From positions 1 to 31,804 of the forward strand of contig CAZNMF010000208.1 of assembly GCA_964573795.1 (NCBI GenBank): a stretch of DNA of 31,804 nt. The letters are read 5' to 3'. The stretch is from CAZNMF01 sp964573795 (GTDB lineage: Bacteria; Acidobacteriota; Vicinamibacteria; Vicinamibacterales; SCN-69-37). Position numbers and translations under genes: made by a program. The notes under the pieces are model-generated. The model was not told the DNA's origin. It ran no database searches and worked only from the letters and a program-made list of their open reading frames with translations. Of this stretch, positions 1-7,791 are shown in pieces. How positions within the stretch are numbered: position 1 is the stretch's first letter; every line of letters starts with the position of its first letter.

Positions 1-728
1 GGCAGACGCCGGAACGCCTCGACGTCGCGGATGGCGGCGTCGAGGTTACGGAGCGCCAGGCGCGCGTGCTCGCGTGCGAGCGCCTCGGCGCGGGACGCGT
101 CGCCGTCGGCGATCGCCTGCGCGATCGTGCGATGGTGCTCCTGCGCCACGACGAGGATGCGAAACGACTCGGCCGACGTGGCCTGCGTGTGCACGAACGC
201 GCTCGGCGACGCGAATGGCAGACCGCACACCTGCGCGAGTAGCCGGCTGAGCAGGAGATTCTGCGCGAGATCGACGATCGCCTGATGGAAGCGCTCGTTC
301 AGCTCGAGATAGCGGCTGAACGTCTCGATCGTCGGGCGCCGGACGTCGAGCGCCGCGTCGAGCGCGGCCACGATCTCCGCCAGCGGCGCGGCCCGGCGAT
401 CGTCCATCGGTCGCGCGGCTGCGAACCGGCACGCCATACCTTCGAGCGCGCCCCGCAGCTCGATGGCCTGCTGGACGTCCTGCAGACTGAATGCCCGTAC
501 GGTGAACCCGCCCGAGGCGCGACGCGCGAGCAGGCCCTCGTGCTCGAGCGCCTCCATCGCCAGCCGCAGCGGCGTGCGCGACACGCCGACGCGATCGACG
601 GCCTTGAGCTCGGCGACACGGTGACCGGCGGGCAGCGCGCCGGTCAGGATCATCTCGCGGAGCCGCAGCACGGCCCGCAGCACCTGCGGGGCGCGGCCTT
701 CACGAGTCTGACGTCGGGATCTCGGCAT
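1..728 (-). CDS. GntR-family (FadR/FCD subfamily) transcriptional regulator, 3' end off the window
   Basis: About 242 residues can be read from ATG at 728 (MPRSRRQTREG) down to the window edge; no stop is reached, so the last few residues are missing. An N-terminal winged helix-turn-helix (about 15-80) has the GntR pattern: LREMILTGALPAG, then VGVSRTPLRLAMEALEHEGL. The rest is an all-helical FCD ligand-binding domain with metal-site-type residues (ELNERFHQAI, and later EHHRTIAQAI plus AREHARLAL). FCD regulators usually sense small organic acids and often repress the divergent catabolic operon. Here the gene diverges from the protocatechuate operon, with a symmetric site in the 110-bp gap, so it probably controls that operon in place of the more usual IclR-type PcaR/PcaU. 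Family is certain from the sequence; the ligand is unknown. Confidence 0.9.
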   Translation of the reverse strand, partial: MPRSRRQTREGRAPQVLRAVLRLREMILTGALPAGHRVAELKAVDRVGVSRTPLRLAMEALEHEGLLARRASGGFTVRAFSLQDVQQAIELRGALEGMACRFAAARPMDDRRAAPLAEIVAALDAALDVRRPTIETFSRYLELNERFHQAIVDLAQNLLLSRLLAQVCGLPFASPSAFVHTQATSAESFRILVVAQEHHRTIAQAIADGDASRAEALAREHARLALRNLDAAIRDVEAFRRL

Positions 729-807
729 CGTCGTGCGAATAGGCGCGTGCGCAGCTTACCGCAGACGCGCGCGCGGACGCGCCGTGCAGATCGCGGCGTC
801 TGGAAAA

Positions 808-828
808 ATTGTATGCAATGTGTCATTG
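808..828. promoter_or_regulatory. candidate operator of the divergent GntR regulator
   Basis: Two overlapping inverted repeats lie in the gap between the regulator and the first operon gene: ATTG-TATG-CAAT at 808-819 and CAATG-TGT-CATTG at 816-828. Short AT-rich palindromes of the TTGTATACAA kind are typical binding sites of FCD-type GntR regulators. The site ends 10 bases before the ATG at 839, where a bound repressor would block expression. Inference; binding not shown. Confidence 0.45.
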
Positions 829-838
829 TGCGGCCACC

Positions 839-1960
839 ATGAGCACGAGGACCGAGCCGCCGTTTCGCGCCGATCACGTCGGCAGCCTGCTGCGCACGCC
901 GGAGGTGTTGCGCGCGCGCGTCGATTTTGCCGAGGGCCGCATCACCGCCGAGGAGAAGCGGCGTATCGAGGACGAGGGCGTCCGGCGCGTCGTCAAGATG
1001 CAGGAAGACGTCGGCCTGCGCGGCGTGACCGACGGCGAATACCGCCGCGCCTCGTGGCACATGGACTTCATCTATCAGATTGGCGGCATCACGAAGGTGC
1101 AGGACAATCTGACGGTCCAGTTCCACAACGAGAAGGGCGACATCGAGTTCACGCCCGCCGCCTCGCACGTCACCAGCCGATTGACCTTCGCGAAGACGAT
1201 TTTCGCGGACGACTTCGCGTTCCTGAAGTCCGTCACGTCGCGGACGCCGAAGCTCACGATTCCATCGCCCAGCATGGTGCACTATCGGGGCGGGCGCGCC
1301 GCGATCGATCCGGCGGTGTACCCGGATTTGGATCAGTTCTGGACCGATCTGACGAACGTCTACGCGCAGCAGATCGAAGCGCTTGGGAAGCTCGGCTGCA
1401 CGTACCTCCAGCTCGACGACACGAGCCTCGCGTACCTCAACGATCCGGGGCAGCGGGCCTACGTCGATCGCATCGGCGGCGACGGCGAGCACCAGCACCT
1501 GACCTACATCCGGAACATCAACCGGGCGCTGGCACGGAAGCCGGCCGGCATGCGCGTCTGCACGCACATGTGCCGCGGCAACTTCCGTTCGTCCTGGGTC
1601 GCGACGGGCGGCTACGACCACGTCGCCGAAGCGCTGTTCAACGAGCTCAACGTCGACGGCTACTTCATGGAGTTCGACGATGCGCGGTCGGGCGGATTCG
1701 CGCCGCTGCGGTTCCTCCCGAAGCACAAGATCGTCGTGCTCGGCCTGGTGACGACGAAGAAGGGCGCGCTCGAGAAGAAGGATGATCTCAAACGCCGCAT
1801 CGACGAGGCCGCGAAGGTCGTGCCGCTCGAGCAGCTCTGCCTGAGCCCGCAATGCGGGTTCTCGTCGACCTACGAGGGCAACGCGTTGACGATCGACGAC
1901 GAGATCGCCAAGCTCCGCCTCATCGTCGAGACCGCCGACGAAGTGTGGGGCGGGCACTGA
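839..1960 (+). CDS. MetE C-terminal-domain-like (cobalamin-independent methionine synthase II family) protein
   Basis: 373 residues from ATG at 839 (MSTRTEPPFRADHVGSLLR); an upstream in-frame TTG at 809 is less likely because it lies inside the operator-like palindrome. The protein is one TIM-barrel catalytic domain, about the size of the stand-alone YxjG/YxjH-type proteins rather than the ~750-residue MetE. All four zinc ligands expected from MetE are present: His243 and Cys245 (THMCRGNF), Glu278 (YFMEFDD) and Cys339 (SPQCGFSS). The family transfers methyl groups to thiols such as homocysteine, usually from a methylated folate. It is the first gene of the pca operon, 108 bases ahead of the thiolase. 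A role in handling methyl groups released from methoxylated aromatics is possible but is inference only. Confidence 0.82.
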   Translation: MSTRTEPPFRADHVGSLLRTPEVLRARVDFAEGRITAEEKRRIEDEGVRRVVKMQEDVGLRGVTDGEYRRASWHMDFIYQIGGITKVQDNLTVQFHNEKGDIEFTPAASHVTSRLTFAKTIFADDFAFLKSVTSRTPKLTIPSPSMVHYRGGRAAIDPAVYPDLDQFWTDLTNVYAQQIEALGKLGCTYLQLDDTSLAYLNDPGQRAYVDRIGGDGEHQHLTYIRNINRALARKPAGMRVCTHMCRGNFRSSWVATGGYDHVAEALFNELNVDGYFMEFDDARSGGFAPLRFLPKHKIVVLGLVTTKKGALEKKDDLKRRIDEAAKVVPLEQLCLSPQCGFSSTYEGNALTIDDEIAKLRLIVETADEVWGGH

Positions 1961-1980
1961 GACGGTCTAGTGCATTTCGG

Positions 1981-2014
1981 AACTTCGAACTTTGAACTTC
2001 GAACTTCGAAATTG
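1981..2014. repeat. 7-bp-period AACTTCG tandem array
   Basis: Four consecutive heptamers AACTTCG, AACTTTG, AACTTCG, AACTTCG (1981-2008) are followed by AAATTG, between the MetE-like gene and the thiolase. Related arrays occur at 25169-25189 and 30229-30256, all in intergenic DNA. Adjacent units create overlapping palindromes around TTCGAA. Confidence 0.8.
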
Positions 2015-2068
2015 ACGTGACGCCTCGTGCGAACGCGGGCAGCGACCGATAGACTCTGAGACCTGAGC

Positions 2069-3277
2069 ATGACAGGACACGCTGCTTACATCTGCGCCGC
2101 GGTGCGCACGCCGTTCGGCCGCTACGGCGGCGCGTTGTCCGGCGTGCGCACCGACGATCTCGCGGCGCTGCCGATTCGTGCGCTCGTCGATCGCCATCCC
2201 TCGATCGACTGGTCACGCGTCGACGACGTGATCCTCGGCTGCACGAATCAGGCGGGCGAGGACAACCGTAACGTCGCGCGCATGGCGCTGCTGCTCGCGG
2301 GCCTGCCGGAACGCGTGCCCGGCGTGACGATCAATCGCCTCTGCGGCTCGAGTCTCGAAGCCGTTGCGGCGGCGGCGCGGCTCGTCGCGACGGCGGACGC
2401 GTCGCTCGTGATCGCAGGCGGCGTCGAGAGCATGTCGCGCGCGCCGTTCGTCATGGGCAAGAGCGAGACGGCGTTCGGCCGCCAGGCGAAGCTCGAGGAC
2501 ACGACGCTCGGCTGGCGATTCGTCAATCCGGAAATCCAGCGGCGATTCGGCGTCGACTCGATGGCGGAAACGGCGGAGAACGTCGCAGCCGAGCACGGCA
2601 TCGCGCGCGCCGATCAGGACGCGTTCGCGTGGCGCAGCCAGCAGCGCACCGCGGCCGCGCAGCGCGCCGGCCGTCTCGCCGACGAGATCGTCCCCGTCGT
2701 CATTCCGCAGAAGACGGGCACGATCACGGTGGCCGCCGACGAGCATCCACGGCCGGACACGACGCTCGAGGCGCTGTCGAAGCTGCGGCCGATCACGCGG
2801 CCGGACGGCACCGTGACGGCGGGGAACGCGTCCGGCATCAACGATGGCGCCGCGGCCGTGATCGTCGCGTCCGAGGCCGCCGTCAAGGCGCACGGATTCC
2901 GCCCGTTCGCGCGCATCGTCGGCGCCGCGGCGGCGGGCGTGGCGCCGAGAGTCATGGGCATCGGCCCGGTGCCGGCGACCGAGCGTCTGCTCACGCGCAC
3001 CGGCGTCCGTTTCTCGGACATCGAGCTGATCGAATTGAACGAGGCGTTCGCCGCGCAGGCGCTCGCCGTTGTCCGTGCGTGGGGCCTGCCGGACGATGCG
3101 GCGCACGTCAATCCGAACGGCGGCGCCATCGCGATCGGCCATCCGCTCGGCGCCAGCGGCGCGCGTCTCGTGACCACGGCCGTCCACGAGATCGCACGCA
3201 CGCGGACGCGCTACGCGCTCTGCACGATGTGCATCGGCGTCGGACAAGGCATCGCCATGCTGCTGGAGCGCGTGTAA
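2069..3277 (+). CDS. pcaF: 3-oxoadipyl-CoA thiolase
   Basis: 402 residues, normal length for a thiolase. It cleaves 3-oxoadipyl-CoA with CoA to succinyl-CoA and acetyl-CoA, the last step of the beta-ketoadipate pathway. The acyl-accepting Cys92 is in NRLCGSS, the general-base His358 in GHPLGASGAR, and the second catalytic Cys388 in MCIGVGQG. NEAFAAQ and NPNGGAIAIGHP are typical thiolase strings. Thiolases of this group also act on acetoacetyl-CoA and longer chains; the assignment to 3-oxoadipyl-CoA rests on the neighbouring CoA-transferase, dioxygenase and lactonase genes. A TANNNT-type -10-like sequence, TAGACT (2050-2055), precedes the ATG by 13 bases without a clear -35 box. Confidence 0.92.
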   Translation: MTGHAAYICAAVRTPFGRYGGALSGVRTDDLAALPIRALVDRHPSIDWSRVDDVILGCTNQAGEDNRNVARMALLLAGLPERVPGVTINRLCGSSLEAVAAAARLVATADASLVIAGGVESMSRAPFVMGKSETAFGRQAKLEDTTLGWRFVNPEIQRRFGVDSMAETAENVAAEHGIARADQDAFAWRSQQRTAAAQRAGRLADEIVPVVIPQKTGTITVAADEHPRPDTTLEALSKLRPITRPDGTVTAGNASGINDGAAAVIVASEAAVKAHGFRPFARIVGAAAAGVAPRVMGIGPVPATERLLTRTGVRFSDIELIELNEAFAAQALAVVRAWGLPDDAAHVNPNGGAIAIGHPLGASGARLVTTAVHEIARTRTRYALCTMCIGVGQGIAMLLERV

Positions 3278-3299
3278 GCGCATGTTTCAGAGCTCACTC

Positions 3300-3356
3300 G
3301 GAGGGCCGAACCTTCAGGTTCGGCCGCAGCGGGCGGACCTGAAGATCCGCCCCTCC
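3300..3356. repeat. REP-like composite palindromic element
   Basis: Two hairpins sit side by side just after pcaF. The first has 10-bp arms, GGCCGAACCT (3304-3313) and AGGTTCGGCC (3316-3325). The second has 7-bp arms, GGGCGGA (3331-3337) and TCCGCCC (3346-3352), and would extend to 10 bp but for one mismatch. The whole is bounded by inverted ends GGAGGG (3300-3305) and CCCTCC (3351-3356). There is no T-run, so it is not a standard terminator. The structure resembles dispersed REP-type repeats and could also attenuate or stabilise the pcaF message. Confidence 0.7.
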
Positions 3357-3388
3357 ATGGCGACAGTGGACTCTGAGTCATCCGTCTA

Positions 3389-3559
3389 ATGGGCACCATC
3401 CGCACGCAGGTCGGCATCGTTGGCGCCGGCCCCGCCGGCTTGATGCTCGCGCGGCTGCTCCGTCTGGAGGGCATCGATTCGATCGTCGTGGAGCGGCGGC
3501 CCCCGTGGCCGCCCGGGATGGTGCGAGGGACGTGGAGGGCCGACAGCGGCGATGAGTGA
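3389..3559 (+). pseudogene. pobA: truncated 4-hydroxybenzoate 3-monooxygenase (pobA remnant)
   Basis: An ATG at 3389 opens a 56-codon frame whose first ~36 residues (TQVGIVGAGPAGLMLARLL, then GIDSIVVERR) match the start of PobA and related FAD aromatic hydroxylases, including the GxGxxG FAD-binding turn. After VVERR the similarity ends in a proline-rich stretch and a TGA at 3557-3559. The remaining ~350 residues, with the second FAD motif and the active site, are absent. The junction lies by a GGAGGGCCGA sequence (3534-3543) that matches the start of the repeat at 3300. PobA makes protocatechuate from 4-hydroxybenzoate, so the position within a pca operon fits. The fragment cannot be catalytic. 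Family call from motif and context. Confidence 0.75.
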
Positions 3560-4376
3560 ATTCGTGACTTTGTCCGAGGCCGTGTCGCGATGGGTGCACC
3601 CGGGCGATCGTGTGGCGCTCGAGGGCTTCACGCACCTCATTCCGTTCGCGGCGGGACACGAGATTATCCGCCAGCGGCTGACGGATCTGACGCTCATCCG
3701 GATGACGCCGGACTTGATCTTCGATCAGATGATCGGCAGCGGCTGCGCGAAGAAGCTCGTCTTCTCATGGGGCGGCAATCCCGGCGTCGGATCGCTGCAC
3801 CGCCTGCGCGACGCCGTCGAGCGGCAATGGCCGCGGCCGCTCGAGATCGAAGAGCACAGCCATTCGGCGATGGCGCACGCGTACGCGGCCGGCGCGGCCG
3901 GCATGCCGGCCGCGTTCTTCCGCGGCTATCGCGGCTCGGATCTGCCGACGGTCAATCCCGCCATCAAGTTCATCGCGTGTCCGTTCACGGGGGAATCGCT
4001 CGCGGCGGTGCCTGCGCTGCGCCCGGACGTGACGATCGTGCACGCGCAGAAGGCGGATCGGCGCGGCAACGTCAGGTTCGAGGGCATCATCGGCGTGCAG
4101 AAAGAAGCCGTGCTCGCCGCGCGGCACGCCATCGTCACGGTCGAAGAGATCGTCGATCATCTCTCCGACGGAGGATCGAACGACGTGATCCTGCCATCGT
4201 GGACGATCGACGCCATCGTCGTCGCGCCGGGCGGCGCACGGCCGTCGTACGCGCACGGCTACTATCAACGCGATAACGCTTTCTACGTCGCCTGGGATGC
4301 GATCTCGCGCGATCGAGACACGTTTCAGCGCTGGATGGACGAGCACGTCCACGGCGGTGGGAAGGAGACGGCATGA
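3552..4376 (+). CDS. pcaI: 3-oxoadipate CoA-transferase, alpha subunit
   Basis: 274 residues of a CoA-transferase family I alpha subunit (VHPGDRVALEGFTH near the start; the CoA-binding core continues through IRMTPDLIFDQMIGSGCAKKL and FSWGGNPGVGS). With PcaJ it activates 3-oxoadipate using succinyl-CoA. Its ATG overlaps the end of the pobA remnant, with GGAGGG 12 bases upstream as a possible ribosome site. It overlaps the next gene by four bases (ATGA at 4373), implying translational coupling. The sequence is closer in style to glutaconate-type CoA-transferases (GctA) than to short PcaI; the substrate is taken from the operon, so a related dicarboxylate substrate cannot be excluded. Confidence 0.85.
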   Translation: MSEFVTLSEAVSRWVHPGDRVALEGFTHLIPFAAGHEIIRQRLTDLTLIRMTPDLIFDQMIGSGCAKKLVFSWGGNPGVGSLHRLRDAVERQWPRPLEIEEHSHSAMAHAYAAGAAGMPAAFFRGYRGSDLPTVNPAIKFIACPFTGESLAAVPALRPDVTIVHAQKADRRGNVRFEGIIGVQKEAVLAARHAIVTVEEIVDHLSDGGSNDVILPSWTIDAIVVAPGGARPSYAHGYYQRDNAFYVAWDAISRDRDTFQRWMDEHVHGGGKETA

Positions 4377-5170
4377 GCGCGCCGCTGCCGGACCTGCCGT
4401 ACACGGCGACCGAGATGATGACCGTCGCCGCCGCGCGCGCGCTGACGAATCGCGACGTGTGCTTCGTCGGCATCGGCCTGCCGTCGGCCGCCTGCAATCT
4501 GGCGCGCCTGACGCACGCGCCGGATCTGACGCTGCTCTACGAGTCCGGCACGCTCGAGACGCGACCGCGCGTGCTGCCGCTGTCGATCGGCGACGGCGAG
4601 CTGTGCGAGACGGCGCTGACGACCGTGTCCGTGCCGGAGATGTTCCAGTACTGGCTGCAGGGCGAGCGGATCACCGTGGGCTTTCTGAGCGGCGCGCAGG
4701 TCGATCGCTTCGGCAATCTCAACAGCACCGTCATCGGCGACTACGCGGCGCCGAAGGTGCGACTGCCCGGCAGCGGCGGCGCCACGGAGATCGCGACCGG
4801 CTGCCAGCGCATCTACCTCGTCATGCGCCATCATCCGCGTACGTTCGTCGAACGGCTCAGCTTTCAAACGACGCTTGGGCATGGCCCGACCGGCCGCGAG
4901 CGTCGCGCGCTCGGCGTGCGGACGGCGGGCCCCGTGCTGCTCGTGACGGACTTGTGCGTGATGACGCCGCAGGCGGAGACGAACGAGCTCGAAGTGACGA
5001 GGCTGCATCCCGGCGTCACGCGCGAGCAGGTGACGGCGGCGACGGGATGGCCGGTGCAGTTCGCAGCGCGCGTCGACGAGACGCCGGCGCCGACGTCGGT
5101 CGAGCTCGAGACGCTGCGCGATCTGCACGCGCGAACCGCTGCCGCGCATGGAGCTGTCGTGCCTGAATGA
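4373..5170 (+). CDS. pcaJ: 3-oxoadipate CoA-transferase, beta subunit
   Basis: 265 residues, beta subunit of the CoA-transferase begun by the gene before it. Typical elements are FVGIGLPSAACNLA near residue 31 and LLYESGTLE, where Glu57 is at the place of the catalytic glutamate that carries the CoA thioester in this family. Later strings (FLSGAQVDRFGNLNST; LPGSGGATEIA) are standard for the beta subunit. The start overlaps the pcaI stop, and the stop (TGA 5168-5170) overlaps an ATG of pcaH at 5167. Substrate inferred from the operon. Confidence 0.87.
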   Translation: MSAPLPDLPYTATEMMTVAAARALTNRDVCFVGIGLPSAACNLARLTHAPDLTLLYESGTLETRPRVLPLSIGDGELCETALTTVSVPEMFQYWLQGERITVGFLSGAQVDRFGNLNSTVIGDYAAPKVRLPGSGGATEIATGCQRIYLVMRHHPRTFVERLSFQTTLGHGPTGRERRALGVRTAGPVLLVTDLCVMTPQAETNELEVTRLHPGVTREQVTAATGWPVQFAARVDETPAPTSVELETLRDLHARTAAAHGAVVPE

Positions 5171-5895
5171 ATTGGAGGGCCGAGCTTGTGTTGAACGACG
5201 ATCCGCGAGACGTGCGCAAGAGCCAGCCGCCGCTGCTGTATCCGCCGTATCGATCGACGGTGCTGCGCGCGCCCACGCAGCCGCAGATTCGCGTACCGGA
5301 GACGTATTCCGATCTCGCGCAGCCGGTGTACGGGCACATGGCCATCGGCCCCGGTGACGCGGATCTCACGCGTCAGTGCGCGGGCGGCGAGCCGCAAGGT
5401 GAGCGCATCATCGTGTCCGGCCGCCTGCTCGATGAAGACGGCCGGCCCGTCCCGAACGCGCTGATCGAGGTCTGGCAGGCCAATGCCGCGGGCCGGTATC
5501 GGCACAGCCGCGACGCGCACCCCGCGCCGCTCGATCCGTACTTCATCGGCGCGGGCCGTTGCGAGACCGACGCGGAAGGACGCTATCGGTTCGTCTCGAT
5601 CAAGCCGGGCGCGTATCCGTGGCGCAATCACGAGAACGCATGGCGGCCGGCGCACATTCATTTTTCGATCTTCGGCCAGTCGTTCCTGACGCGGCTCGTC
5701 ACGCAGATGTACTTTCCGAACGATCCGCTGTTTCCGTACGATCCGATGCTGCAGTCGCTTCCGGACGATCGCGTGCGGCAGCGGTTGATCTCCGCCTTCG
5801 ATCTCGGTCTGACCGAGCCCGAGTGGGCGCTCGGCTATCGCTTCGACATCGTCGTCCGCGGCCCGCACTCGACGCCATTCGAGGAGCGCGTCTGA
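5167..5895 (+). CDS. pcaH: protocatechuate 3,4-dioxygenase, beta subunit
   Basis: 242 residues. This is the iron-bearing subunit of the intradiol dioxygenase that opens protocatechuate to 3-carboxy-cis,cis-muconate. All four Fe(III) ligands are visible: Tyr111 (AAGRYRHS), Tyr150 (KPGAYPWR), His163 and His165 (RPAHIHFS), with the same spacing (39, 13, 2) as Tyr408/Tyr447/His460/His462 of the Pseudomonas enzyme. The first ATG overlaps the pcaJ stop, but a GTG at 5188 has a strong GGAGGG (5174-5179) eight bases upstream and may be the true start, giving a protein seven residues shorter. The protein overlaps pcaG by one base. Confidence 0.95.
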   Translation: MNWRAELVLNDDPRDVRKSQPPLLYPPYRSTVLRAPTQPQIRVPETYSDLAQPVYGHMAIGPGDADLTRQCAGGEPQGERIIVSGRLLDEDGRPVPNALIEVWQANAAGRYRHSRDAHPAPLDPYFIGAGRCETDAEGRYRFVSIKPGAYPWRNHENAWRPAHIHFSIFGQSFLTRLVTQMYFPNDPLFPYDPMLQSLPDDRVRQRLISAFDLGLTEPEWALGYRFDIVVRGPHSTPFEERV

Positions 5896-6446
5896 TGGCG
5901 GGCGAGAAGCGGCTGGTCGCGAGCCCGTCGCAGACGATCGGCCCGTTCCTGCACGTCGGGTTCGAGCACCAGATCGAGCTCAGGACGCTTGGCGGCGCGG
6001 CAACGGTCGAAGCCGGGCGTCTGCACTTGCGCATTCAGGTGCTCGCCGGCGCCGGCGACCCGCTCGACGACGCGCTCGTCGAGATCTGGCAGGCCGCGCC
6101 CGGCAGATCGGACGCCTCGTCGGCCGACGTGCGCAATTGGGGCCGCGCGTCGACGGACGCCACCGGATGGTGCGCGTTCGAGACGTTCAGGCCCGAGCCG
6201 GGCGTCGCGGAGGACGGACGCGTCGTCGCGGCGCACATCAACATCTGCGTGTTCGCACGCGGGCTGCTCCGGCACGTCTTCACGCGCTGCTATTTTTCGG
6301 GTGATCCGGCGCTGACGGCAGATCCCGTGCTCGAGCTGGTGCCCCCGGCTCGGCGTGAGACGCTGGTGGCCAGGCCCGGCGACGCGGGCTGGACGTTCCA
6401 GATCCGCATGCAGGGGCCGGACGAGACCGTCTTCTTCGACCTGTGA
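5895..6446 (+). CDS. pcaG: protocatechuate 3,4-dioxygenase, alpha subunit
   Basis: 183 residues. It begins with the alpha-subunit hallmark SPSQTIGPFLHVGF, continues through the intradiol core (DALVEIWQA) and ends with RMQGPDETVFFDL. As expected for an alpha subunit, the iron ligands are not conserved: the beta-subunit HIHF motif is represented by AAHINICVF. It forms the (alpha-beta-Fe) protomer with PcaH. The start ATG shares one base with the pcaH stop, and the stop overlaps the pcaB start region, so H-G-B are tightly coupled. Confidence 0.94.
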   Translation: MAGEKRLVASPSQTIGPFLHVGFEHQIELRTLGGAATVEAGRLHLRIQVLAGAGDPLDDALVEIWQAAPGRSDASSADVRNWGRASTDATGWCAFETFRPEPGVAEDGRVVAAHINICVFARGLLRHVFTRCYFSGDPALTADPVLELVPPARRETLVARPGDAGWTFQIRMQGPDETVFFDL

Positions 6447-7786
6447 TGTCCACGCGACTCATCGACAGCCTCGTCACGACGCCCGCGCTCGCCGCCGCCT
6501 TCGACGACGAGGCGTACGTCGGTGCGATGGTGGCCTTCGAGTGCGCGCTCGCGCGCGCGCAGGCGCGCGTCGGCGTCATTCCCGCCGCCGCGGCCGAGGC
6601 CATCGTGCGCGCGGCCGAGGAGGCGTCGTTCGACGTGCGCGAGCTGGCTCGCGAGTCACGCGCGCACGCGACGGTCGCGCTGCCGTTCGTCCAGGCGTTG
6701 ACGACGCGCGTCGAGGCCGTCGATCGCACGGCCGCGGCGTACGTGCACCGGGGCGCCACCAGCCAGGACGTCATCGACACCGCGCTCGTACTGTGCGTGC
6801 GTCGCGCGTGGACGTCGATCGCGGCCGACCATCGGCGGATCGTCGACGCGCTTCGCCGCCTGTCGGATGCGCACGCACAGACCGTGATGCTCGGACGGAC
6901 GCTGCTGCAGCCGGCGGCGCCGACGACGTTCGGACTGAAAGTCGCGGGCTGGCTCGGCGGCATCGCACGCGCCTGGCGCGGATGGCTGACGTCGTATCGA
7001 TCGCTGCTCGTGGTGCAGTGCGGCGGCGCTGCGGGAACGCTCGCCGCTGTGGGCCCGCGCGCCCTCGACGTCGAACGGGCCGTCGCCGACGAGCTCGGCC
7101 TCGGCGTACCGGACGCGCCGTGGCACGCGCATCGCGATCGCGTCGCGGCGTTCGCCGCAGCGGCGGGCATCTACGCCGGCACGCTCGCGAAAGCGGCGCG
7201 CGACATCGCACTGCTGATGCAGCCGGAGATCGGCGAGGCGGCCGAGCGCGGCGGCGGATCGTCGGCGATGCCCCAGAAGCGCAATCCGTCCGGATCGACG
7301 ATCGTGCTGGCCGCGGCGCAGCGTCTTCCCGGCCTCGTGTCGTCGGTGCTGGCGGGCATGGCGGTCGAACACGAGCGATCGATCGGCGGGTGGCAGGCAG
7401 AGGCGCCTGCCGTGGCGGACGCCGTGCAAGCCGCAGGTGCGGCCGCGTCCGCGCTTGCGGACGTGCTCGAGAGTCTCGTCGTCGACGCCTCGCGCATGCG
7501 ACGGAATCTCGACGCGACGCGAGGTCAGGTCCTTGCCGAGCAATTGCTCGTGATGCTGGCGCCGCACCTCGGACGGGCACGCGCGACCGAGCTCGTCAAG
7601 GACGCCGTGGTCGAGTCCCAGCGGTCGTCGCGATCGTTCGCCGAGGTTATCGAGTCGATGCCGGAAGCGATGGCGCACCTGACCGCGCAGGACGTCGCGG
7701 TGCTCGCGGCGCCCGAGCGCCATCTCGGCGCGGCTGAGGCGTTTCGTACGCGGCTCATCGACCGCGCGTTCGCAGCGGAGGAGTAG
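6446..7786 (+). CDS. pcaB: 3-carboxy-cis,cis-muconate cycloisomerase
   Basis: 446 residues of the fumarase/aspartase superfamily, the usual PcaB length. It cyclises 3-carboxymuconate to 4-carboxymuconolactone. The superfamily signature GGGSSAMPQKRNP is near residues 268-280, with RGATSQDVIDTA upstream near 100. The ATG at 6446 shares one base with the pcaG stop; a GTG at 6443 is also possible. Adenylosuccinate lyase is the nearest alternative by fold, but the neighbours settle the call. Confidence 0.93.
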   Translation: MSTRLIDSLVTTPALAAAFDDEAYVGAMVAFECALARAQARVGVIPAAAAEAIVRAAEEASFDVRELARESRAHATVALPFVQALTTRVEAVDRTAAAYVHRGATSQDVIDTALVLCVRRAWTSIAADHRRIVDALRRLSDAHAQTVMLGRTLLQPAAPTTFGLKVAGWLGGIARAWRGWLTSYRSLLVVQCGGAAGTLAAVGPRALDVERAVADELGLGVPDAPWHAHRDRVAAFAAAAGIYAGTLAKAARDIALLMQPEIGEAAERGGGSSAMPQKRNPSGSTIVLAAAQRLPGLVSSVLAGMAVEHERSIGGWQAEAPAVADAVQAAGAAASALADVLESLVVDASRMRRNLDATRGQVLAEQLLVMLAPHLGRARATELVKDAVVESQRSSRSFAEVIESMPEAMAHLTAQDVAVLAAPERHLGAAEAFRTRLIDRAFAAEE

Positions 7787-7791
7787 TCGCG

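Noticed and set aside
729..838. SAM or other methionine riboswitch ahead of the MetE-like gene
   Set aside because: The divergent gap is just 110 bases and shows only the operator-like palindromes.
1981..2014. CRISPR repeat
   Set aside because: Units are 7 bp with no spacers, and no cas genes are present.
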